The notes under the pieces: model-generated
Told to the model about the DNA's origin: nothing
The model's database searches: none
Seen by the model: the letters and a program-made list of their open reading frames with translations, nothing else
Shown: one piece after another, positions 17,104-22,808 of the stretch
Numbering within the stretch: the stretch's first letter is position 1
Layout of the letters: every line of letters starts with the position of its first letter
Position numbers and translations under genes: made by a program
Assembly: GCA_019694755.1 (NCBI GenBank)
Contig: JAIBBI010000011.1
Location: 1 to 64,000, forward strand
Source of the DNA: Gemmataceae bacterium
GTDB taxonomy: Bacteria; Planctomycetota; Planctomycetia; Gemmatales; Gemmataceae
DNA: 64,000 nt
Direction of reading: 5' to 3'

Positions 17104-17763
17104 ATGACGACTGCGATGACGACCCCCGCCCGCGGCAACTACTACGCGGAGCGCGACTACCTGAAGACCGACGTGAAGCGGGGCGTGACCCGCAACCGCG
17201 CCGGCACCCGCATCCTGACTCTGACCAGCGACTTCCTCATCGGCCTGCGCAACGCGCTCGTCTTCGAGTGCGGCAAGGCGGCCGACGCGGTGATGAAAAC
17301 CGCCGGGCGGAAGTGGGGCACGAACTTCGCCGCCCGAACAGACAAGGAACTCGGAGCCTTCTACGGCCGGCCCGTCGCCGAGTTCCCCTTGGCTCTGTTC
17401 GAAGCCAGCATGGTGATGGCCTTCAGCCATCACGGGTTCGGCAAGCTGAAACTCGATGTCAGCATGTACGACAAAGGTCTGCTGGTCGCGATTGTCGAGA
17501 ACCCGATCTACTTCGGCCTCGTCGAAAACCCCGCCGGCCCGTCCGACGCGCTGCTCGCCGGTATCTTCGCCGGGATCTTCAGCCACTTCGCCGGCCGGGA
17601 GTTGGACTGTGCCCAAACGCAGTGCCAGGCGTGCGGTCTGCCCGACAGCCGGTTCGTGATCTCGCTGAAGTCCCGCCTCGGCGGCGTCGAAGCCTGGCTG
17701 AAAGACGGCAAGTCGCATGCGGAGATCCTCGCCGCCCTCGCACAGACGAAAGGAACCGAGTGA
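17104..17763 (+). CDS. V4R-domain protein, second copy
   Basis: The protein has 219 residues. The C-terminal V4R signature reads DCAQTQCQACGLPDSRFVI; compared with copy 1, the third cysteine is shifted toward the second and Ser replaces the last one. The N-terminal part (YYAERDYLKTDVKRGVTRNR) parallels copy 1 (YYTDDRFFSHDSKAGIVRNV), so the two genes are diverged paralogs that may form a heterodimer. It lies 23 bp downstream of the globin gene. The stop codon overlaps the start of a 10-codon open frame by one base. Confidence 0.78.
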   Translation: MTTAMTTPARGNYYAERDYLKTDVKRGVTRNRAGTRILTLTSDFLIGLRNALVFECGKAADAVMKTAGRKWGTNFAARTDKELGAFYGRPVAEFPLALFEASMVMAFSHHGFGKLKLDVSMYDKGLLVAIVENPIYFGLVENPAGPSDALLAGIFAGIFSHFAGRELDCAQTQCQACGLPDSRFVISLKSRLGGVEAWLKDGKSHAEILAALAQTKGTE

Positions 17764-17795
17764 TGATCCTCGACTTCCTCTGGTTCTTTGTCTGA
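17763..17795 (+). CDS. Possible 10-residue hydrophobic leader peptide
   Basis: ATG at 17763 shares its first base with the V4R stop (TGATG) and encodes MILDFLWFFV before TGA. The junction is a typical translational-coupling arrangement and the peptide is strikingly aromatic. It lies in the 73-bp gap before the kinase at 17837 and might act as a coupling or regulatory leader. Such a short frame can also arise by chance. Confidence 0.25.
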   Translation: MILDFLWFFV

Positions 17796-17836
17796 TCGCA
17801 TGACGGCGGGCCCGACCCGCCGGGGAGAACGCAGCC

Positions 17837-19168
17837 GTGTTGCTGGTATCGTGTAGTGCAAGTGGGCCCGGCGGGATCGCGCCGCCGGACGATGGGGAAG
17901 TGGCCCGCCTCGCGGGCGACCTCGCCGCCGACCTGACTCCGCGCTACCACCTGCTCGGCTACGTCAACCGCGGTGCGTTCGCCACGGTCTGGCGGGCCCT
18001 CGACCGCCAGACGATGCAGACCGTCGCCATCAAGCGGTTCGACCCCGACCGCGCAGAGCGGGCCCGCGACTTCTACAGCGAGTTGCGAGCGCTGTTCCGC
18101 TTGCGGCATCCGAACGTGGTGCATGCGCTCAACTTCGTCGAAACGCAGGCCGGGCACCGCTGTCTGGTGCTCGAGTTCTGCTCGGGCGGCAGCCTGCGGG
18201 CCGTCGTCCGCCGGCAATGCAGTACCGGCCGCGGACTGCCCGCCGAGCAGGTGACCGATTGGCTCCGCCAACTGGCGGACGGTCTGGCCACCGCCCACGC
18301 GATCAGCATCGTTCACCGCGACCTGAAACCCGAGAACGTCCTGCTCGCACCGGCACCGACTGTTAGCCGGCACCGGCGGGTCCCCGTCGGGCCGCATCGG
18401 ACGGAATCGGCCTGGCCTGCTTTGAAGATCGCCGACTTCGGGCTGGCCCGCGGTCGGGCCGAGCGGAGGGGTGACGGTCGCCTCACGGGTCTGACCGGTT
18501 CGCCCGCCTACATGGCACCCGAGCAGTTCATCGGCAAGTTCACGCCCGAAAGCGACGTGTACGCCCTGGGTGTGATGACGTGGGAACTGCTGTTCGGCCG
18601 CCCGCCGTTCGCCGGGGGCCCCGAAGAACTCGCACGACAACATCTGCACGAACCGCTGCCCGATCTCGTAGCAGATGTGCCCTGGATGACGCTGTTGACC
18701 GACATGTTGGCCAAGGATCCCCACCGGCGGCCGAGCGCTGCCGAAGTTGCCCGGCGACTGGCCGGGCGGGAGACACTCATGCACGACCCGGAATCACTTC
18801 GGGCTCTGGAAGCCGAGGAAGAATCACTGTGGGGCGAACTGGCCGCGCTCGGAGCCTACTCCGCCGGCCCGCCAACACATGTGGAAGAGCCGTCGTTCGT
18901 CCTCAACGACGTGACCGAACTGGCGGCCCGACTGGTTGCCCCGACGGTTCCCCGCGCGGCCCCACCTTCGCCCGCGCTTCCGTCGGTCCGCTTGGCTCCG
19001 CCAGCGCCCGCCGCGCCGGTTCTGAAAGAAACGGCCCCGGCCGTGAACGGCTTCTTCGACGGCTTCGGCTGGCAGGCACCCAACGAGGCCGCCAGCCCCG
19101 CACCCGCACCCGTAACCGCACCCACCGAGACAAGCCATGACGCCTTTCGAGCATTTCAATGGGACTAA
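17837..19168 (+). CDS. Soluble Ser/Thr protein kinase with aromatic-motif tail
   Basis: The protein has 443 residues; GTG 17837 is preceded by GGGGAGAAC. The kinase domain (about 36-330) has GYVNRGAFATVWRA, the ATP-binding lysine in VAIKRF (Lys66), HRDLKPEN (Asp162), DFG at 200-202 and APEQ. Residues 345-443 form a Pro/Ala-rich tail with FFDGFGWQ (406-413) and the terminal AFRAFQWD (436-443), which match motifs in the small protein at 16090. That suggests the kinase and the small protein dock on the same partner. Synechocystis has a kinase gene (spkG) at the end of its V4R/ferredoxin operon, which makes a functional parallel likely (recalled). No membrane helix is seen. Confidence 0.85.
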   Translation: MLLVSCSASGPGGIAPPDDGEVARLAGDLAADLTPRYHLLGYVNRGAFATVWRALDRQTMQTVAIKRFDPDRAERARDFYSELRALFRLRHPNVVHALNFVETQAGHRCLVLEFCSGGSLRAVVRRQCSTGRGLPAEQVTDWLRQLADGLATAHAISIVHRDLKPENVLLAPAPTVSRHRRVPVGPHRTESAWPALKIADFGLARGRAERRGDGRLTGLTGSPAYMAPEQFIGKFTPESDVYALGVMTWELLFGRPPFAGGPEELARQHLHEPLPDLVADVPWMTLLTDMLAKDPHRRPSAAEVARRLAGRETLMHDPESLRALEAEEESLWGELAALGAYSAGPPTHVEEPSFVLNDVTELAARLVAPTVPRAAPPSPALPSVRLAPPAPAAPVLKETAPAVNGFFDGFGWQAPNEAASPAPAPVTAPTETSHDAFRAFQWD

Positions 19169-19181
19169 GCACGACGCGGGG

Positions 19182-19844
19182 ATGCGTCGGCCTTATGTCC
19201 TGACAGTCGCCAGCCACAAGGGCGGCACCGGGCGGACGACCGTCGCGCTCGCGCTGGCGTGGATCTGGGGCCAACTCGGCCGCCGGGTGTTACTCGCCGA
19301 CGCCGACCCGAACCGCTCGGCCGCTTTGATCGCCGCCGATGATGCCGGTGCGTGCCGCTGGCCCGGTGTCGACTTCATGGAAGGGATGCCCGCGCTCGAT
19401 CGATTGCCTCCCCCGGCCGACGTGATCGTCGTCGACTGCCCGGCCCTGACCGAGACCGGCGCGTACGACGTGCTGCGTCACACCGACGGTCTCGTACTGA
19501 CCTGCCTGGCGGACACGCTCTGCTTGCGGACCCTGCCGACGAGCACGACGGCGATCCGTGAGTCGGTGGCCGTCAACCCCCGGCTTCGGTTGCTGGGGTT
19601 GGTCATCAATCTGTTCGACGGCGCGGACCCGGCCCAGGTCCGGCTCGTGAATCGTATCCACAAAGCCGGCAAGCCGCCGCTGATCGGCTTGCCGATCCCC
19701 GTGCAAAACGCGGTCAGGGATTGGCCTCTGAACCCCGGGAGTGGATTCCCCGGCGGGACCGCCCGGGCCGCGTGTCTCGAACTGGCGTTCTCACTTCAGC
19801 AGGAACTTCGGCTCGGATCCACCAAATCGGCCGGGAGGTTCTGA
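19182..19844 (+). CDS. ParA/MinD-type P-loop ATPase, first copy
   Basis: The protein has 220 residues from ATG 19182; an in-frame ATG at 19137 would add 15 residues and overlap the kinase by 32 bp. The deviant Walker A reads SHKGGTGRTT, with the signature lysine kept but Arg in place of the second lysine. The switch region includes LLADADPNRS, and VVDCPA is the Walker B-like strand. Members of this family partition DNA or position complexes by ATP-dependent dimerisation on membrane or nucleoid. No parB or parS site is visible, so chromosome or plasmid segregation is not supported. It is followed four bases later by a second ATPase. Confidence 0.82.
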   Translation: MRRPYVLTVASHKGGTGRTTVALALAWIWGQLGRRVLLADADPNRSAALIAADDAGACRWPGVDFMEGMPALDRLPPPADVIVVDCPALTETGAYDVLRHTDGLVLTCLADTLCLRTLPTSTTAIRESVAVNPRLRLLGLVINLFDGADPAQVRLVNRIHKAGKPPLIGLPIPVQNAVRDWPLNPGSGFPGGTARAACLELAFSLQQELRLGSTKSAGRF

Positions 19845-19848
19845 TTCC

Positions 19849-20799
19849 ATGCGACGCATCCTGATTGCCAGTCAGAAAGGCGGAGTCGGTAAGACGACGA
19901 CTGCCGTCAACCTCGCAGCCGCGGCCGCGCTCGTCGGCCGGCGGACTCTGCTACTCGATGCCGACCCGCTGTCCAGCGTCGGGGCCTGCCTGAAACTCGA
20001 GCGGTCGGCATCCAAGCCGGCGTTCCCAGGCAACCCGGCTGCCGCCATCTGGAGCGACGTCCTGCCGGGGCTCGATGTGGTCAGCCCGTACTCGGCCGGT
20101 TCGTTTTCCGAAGATGAACTCGCCGACGGTTTGGCCGGTATGAAACGACTCCTCGACCGCGGCGCGTATCAGTTGCTGATCATCGACTCGCCGCCCTCGA
20201 TGTGGCAGCGGTCGCGCCGGCTGCTCGATGCCGCGGACGAATTGATTCTCGTCATGCGGGCCGAGCCGCTCGCATTCCGGACGCTCCCGAAGTACCTGGA
20301 GCAATTGAAGGCCGCACGCACGCCCGGCAGCCCGGGCCGGCTCCGCGGAATCCTGCTGACCGCGCCCCCGGGAGCGAAGCCCAACGGCGCGATGGAAAAG
20401 GAGATGAAGGAACGGTTCGGCAATCGCGCTCTGCCGGTGACGGTGCCGTTCGACAGCGAAGTGACGCAAGCTCAACTCATGGGAAAGCCGGTCGTCGCCT
20501 ATCGACCACACTCGCCCGGGGCGAATGCCCTCCTGGAACTGGCGTTAGCGTTGCAACTGATCGGCAAGAACGACAACGTGGCCCGTGCCGCCGCCCAGCC
20601 CGCTCCGGTTTTCAAATTTGCGGAAGAGACGCGCCCGGTCCTTCGCGACGCCGCCGAGGTTCTTCGCGAGCTGAAGCTGCCTCAAGCGGACGACACCGCA
20701 GCGATGTTCGATCCGGCCGCCCCGATCGGGGAGCAGCGGGATCGGCCAGTTTCCCGCATCCGCCGATGGCTCGACCGGCTGCGGGTGCTGACGCGATGA
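19849..20799 (+). CDS. ParA/MinD-type P-loop ATPase, second copy
   Basis: The protein has 316 residues, with a ribosome-binding site GGGAGG upstream. It carries a complete deviant Walker A, SQKGGVGKTT (signature Lys10, Lys15), then LLLDADP and LLIIDSPPS. The C-terminal 70 residues extend beyond the ATPase core and contain a basic end (RIRRWLDRLRVLTR). It is the last gene of the operon. Paired with the preceding diverged copy it may form a heterodimer that locates the bilin/kinase complex in the cell, or may be a relic of element maintenance. The sequence does not decide between these. Confidence 0.85.
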   Translation: MRRILIASQKGGVGKTTTAVNLAAAAALVGRRTLLLDADPLSSVGACLKLERSASKPAFPGNPAAAIWSDVLPGLDVVSPYSAGSFSEDELADGLAGMKRLLDRGAYQLLIIDSPPSMWQRSRRLLDAADELILVMRAEPLAFRTLPKYLEQLKAARTPGSPGRLRGILLTAPPGAKPNGAMEKEMKERFGNRALPVTVPFDSEVTQAQLMGKPVVAYRPHSPGANALLELALALQLIGKNDNVARAAAQPAPVFKFAEETRPVLRDAAEVLRELKLPQADDTAAMFDPAAPIGEQRDRPVSRIRRWLDRLRVLTR

Positions 20800-21335
20800 T
20801 CGCGCGCTCAAAGTGTCCAGCCAATGCGGATTTCTTTGTAGCGAGCTTGCTGAGCGGCTCACTGTTGGTGAACAATATGGCTGGGCTGTCCCCGACCAAT
20901 GACCGTCCGGTCAGGCGAAAGGAGATGTTGCCCGGCACGTTCGTCGCCGTCAGGGCGGCCACACAGACACTTTGCGGCCGCCAAAAAGTCAAATCCTTCG
21001 GACAGGAATGCTGCCACCGGCTACATCAAGGTATTGTCCACGCCTGGTCCGAATGGCATTTCAAGCTCCATGGAAGCAGGAAACTGTTCAAAGGCCGTTC
21101 GCGGCGTGTAGTGCCGCGAGGGGTGCACGATCGGCCCGCTGACCGCCAAGGCGTCCACACGAGCCTGCAATTGCAGCACTCGGGCCCACCGTCATGGAGT
21201 ACCGTCGCCCGGAGTACAGGAATAGGACCCGGTAACTGTCGTTCTTTAGCTGGAGCGTTGCCATGGCGGGATCACCAACACGGATGCACTGTGACCGTCT
21301 TGAGAGTACCAAAACTGTACCAATCTTGCCGGGGG
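20800..21335. other. Gene-poor right end of the island
   Basis: No intact gene is visible between the last ATPase and the tRNA terminator. The minus strand next to the tRNA carries an integrase-like start (21088-21264). The remainder holds only short frames without recognisable domains. The pattern fits a decayed integrase module. Confidence 0.5.
21088..21264 (-). pseudogene. Decayed tyrosine-integrase N-terminus
   Basis: Reading on the minus strand from ATG 21264, the frame gives MATLQLKNDSYRVLFLYSG then RRYSMTVG, which resembles the N-terminal arm-binding domain of planctomycete phage-type integrases (short basic start, SYRVxFxYxGKR, xTxG). After this the frame loses similarity and stops at 21088. 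A neighbouring frame continues as QARVDALAV, consistent with a frameshift. The catalytic domain (R...HxxR...Y) is absent. Its place, immediately inside the tRNA attachment site, is where an integrase gene is expected. Confidence 0.5.
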
Positions 21336-21443
21336 CAAAAGAAAAGGACTTGCGCCGGATCGACGTAAGTCCTTGTGCTGCTTGATTGCCGGAGACAGGA
21401 CTTGAACCTGCACGCCCGTGAAGGGCACCAGGCCCTCAACCTG
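21336..21443. repeat. Right island boundary repeat (att-like, within tRNA-Leu)
   Basis: This is the same 108-bp sequence as 3982-4089 with two differing bases (21351-21352 against 3997-3998). It includes the tRNA terminator and nucleotides 29-85 of tRNA-Leu. The 5' part of the tRNA (21444-21471) lies outside the repeat and belongs to the chromosome. Confidence 0.85.
21337..21374 (-). terminator. Intrinsic terminator of tRNA-Leu
   Basis: An 8-bp stem (AAGGACTT with AAGTCCTT) is followed on the minus strand by TTTTCTTTT, just downstream of the tRNA 3' end. It is duplicated at the left island boundary. Confidence 0.75.
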
Positions 21444-21471
21444 GCGCGTCTGCCAATTCCGCCACTCCGGC
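21387..21471 (-). tRNA. tRNA-Leu (anticodon GAG)
   Basis: The 85-nt sequence folds as a class II tRNA. Acceptor arms GCCGGAG and CTCCGGC pair, the D arm contains GGCGGAATTGGCAG, and the anticodon stem CCAGG/CCTGG encloses loop TTGAGGG with GAG at positions 34-36. The long variable arm is TGCCC-TTCA-CGGGC and the T loop is TTCAAGT. The discriminator is A and CCA is not encoded. It reads CUC/CUU codons. The gene is the integration site of the island: its 3' two thirds are supplied by the element's repeat. Confidence 0.93.
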
Positions 21472-21654
21472 TTCTGTGCCTTCTATGATATACGAGATTT
21501 TGGTGCCCGGCCGCAAGGTGCCGGGGCGCGTTTTTTGCCCGGATCCCGCGGTCATGGCACGGACAGGAGCAATTGCGCCGGGGTTCGGAGCGAATCACGA
21601 ACGGACGAAACTCCGGGGCGGAACGGCAGGTATTTTCAAGAGCGAGGGCGAGGC

Positions 21655-22209
21655 TTGGCCGAGGACGACGACGCCGCCCTGGTGAAGCGGTGCCTGCGAG
21701 GCGAGGAGTCCGCCGTCCGCGCACTCGTCGAGCGGTTTCAGGACGCTGTTTTCGGTCTTTGCCTCAAGTTTCTGCACCACCGGCACGATGCCGAGGACGT
21801 GGCCCAGGAAGTGTTCCTCCGCATGGTCCGCGGGCTGAAAGGCTGGGACTCCGGGCGACCGCTGAAGCCGTGGGTGCTGGCGATCGCCGCCAACCGTTGC
21901 CGGACCCATGCGGCGAAGCGGGGCAGCCGGCCCGAGCCGGTGGACTTTCTGCCCGAGACTCTGCCGGCCGCCGCCCCGGACGACAGCATTGAGATGCGCC
22001 GCGAACTCGCCGTGGCGTTGGCCGCCCTGCGACCGGAATACCGGGCCGTTTTTGTGCTTTACCACGAGCAGGGGCAGCCGTATGAGCAGATCGCCCAGGC
22101 CGTGGGCCGACCGGTTGGCACGGTGAAAACCTGGTTGCACCGCGCCCGGTTGGAACTTCTGGATAGCCTCCGGCAACGGGGTCTGGTCGAGGTCGAAAAT
22201 GACGCCTGA
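21655..22209 (+). CDS. ECF-type RNA polymerase sigma factor
   Basis: The protein has 184 residues with a TTG start at 21655, chosen because the upstream in-frame extension overlaps the tRNA and has no domain; GAGCGAGGGCGAGG is a plausible ribosome-binding region. Region 2 shows LVERFQDAVFGLCLKFL and DAEDVAQEVFLRM. Region 4 shows LAALRPEYRAVFVLYHEQG and VGTVKTWLHRAR. The next gene overlaps its end by 11 bp and encodes a zinc-type anti-sigma-like membrane protein. The pair and the secreted protein behind it form a unit. Confidence 0.88.
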   Translation: MAEDDDAALVKRCLRGEESAVRALVERFQDAVFGLCLKFLHHRHDAEDVAQEVFLRMVRGLKGWDSGRPLKPWVLAIAANRCRTHAAKRGSRPEPVDFLPETLPAAAPDDSIEMRRELAVALAALRPEYRAVFVLYHEQGQPYEQIAQAVGRPVGTVKTWLHRARLELLDSLRQRGLVEVENDA

Positions 22210-22774
22210 CAAACTCGACTGTGCGACGGCGATGGATCGGCTGCAGCGACGCCTGGATGGTGATTTCCTGCTAACCGAACCCGCGCTCGATTGGCACCTT
22301 GCGGACTGCGACGAGTGCGCCGGGCGGTTTGCTATGGCCGAGAGACTGCTGCGAGCGTATCCCGTTCGACCGTCGCGGGACTTCGCAGCCGAGGTTCAGC
22401 GAACGATCCGGGCTGATCGCCGACAGTCGCGGTTGCGATGGGCCGTCGGCGCGACTGCCGCGATGGCGGCAGCGATCATGCTGGCCGTCGGACTGGCCTG
22501 GCCGACCGCGACGCCGGCGGCGCGGGAAGTCGTGGCCATTCCGTCGCTCGACGGAGCGGTCGCCGATGCCGCTTCGGTCGTGCGGACCTGGGCGGGCAAA
22601 GTGGCCATCCCCGATCTTCCCGATGTGCCGGCCGTCGCGTTCAGCCCCGCGTTCGACCCGGCCGTCACGGCCGTGGCCGATGCGGGGCGAGGAATCGCGG
22701 TCAGCGTGTCGCCGATCACCGATTCCGCCCGCCGGGCCGCGACACAGTTCTGGCGCGACCTTCCCACCAACTGA
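22199..22774 (+). CDS. Anti-sigma-factor-like membrane protein with HxxxCxxC motif
   Basis: The protein has 191 residues and overlaps the sigma gene by 11 bp. The N-terminal cytoplasmic part has HLADCDEC (His33, Cys37, Cys40), the zinc-finger pattern of many anti-sigma factors. One transmembrane helix lies at about 80-102 (WAVGATAAMAAAIMLAVGLAW), and the rest faces outward. It should hold the sigma factor of 21655 inactive until a signal arrives. The outward domain is short and not recognised. Confidence 0.75.
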   Translation: MTPDKLDCATAMDRLQRRLDGDFLLTEPALDWHLADCDECAGRFAMAERLLRAYPVRPSRDFAAEVQRTIRADRRQSRLRWAVGATAAMAAAIMLAVGLAWPTATPAAREVVAIPSLDGAVADAASVVRTWAGKVAIPDLPDVPAVAFSPAFDPAVTAVADAGRGIAVSVSPITDSARRAATQFWRDLPTN

Positions 22775-22808
22775 TGCCGATCCTGAGTCCCGAGATCGGA
22801 ACTCTCAT

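Larger units (their letters stand above)
3982..21443. mobile_element. Integrative genomic island bounded by a 108-bp tRNA-Leu direct repeat, carrying a phytochrome/bilin system
   Basis: The 108-bp segment at 3982-4089 recurs at 21336-21443 in the same orientation with two differing bases (positions 3997-3998). It contains the 3' part of tRNA-Leu plus the terminator behind it. The right copy lies in an intact tRNA and the left copy is an orphan. This is the usual result of tyrosine-integrase insertion into a tRNA gene. A decayed integrase start lies directly inside the right boundary (21088-21264) and a decayed IS21 istB lies inside the left one (4600-4857). About 17.35 kb of cargo lies between: phytochrome, two-component pair, and the kinase/bilin/V4R/ParA operon. 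No intact integrase or transfer gene is visible, so the element looks immobilised. Confidence 0.8.

Noticed and set aside
15306-17763. V4R proteins as bacteriochlorophyll-synthesis enzymes (BchJ)
   Set aside because: No other bacteriochlorophyll or reaction-centre genes are present, and the neighbours are bilin genes. V4R is used as a binding domain in several contexts.
17837-17900. LLVSC at the start of the kinase as a lipobox
   Set aside because: The cysteine is at residue 6 with no basic n-region or hydrophobic stretch of sufficient length, so it is not a lipoprotein signal.
19182-20799. ParA genes as proof of a plasmid origin
   Set aside because: No ParB, replication initiator or centromere repeats were found, and the genes are embedded in the kinase/bilin operon.
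3982-21443. Island as a prophage
   Set aside because: No capsid, portal, terminase or tail genes are seen; the cargo is signalling and bilin metabolism.
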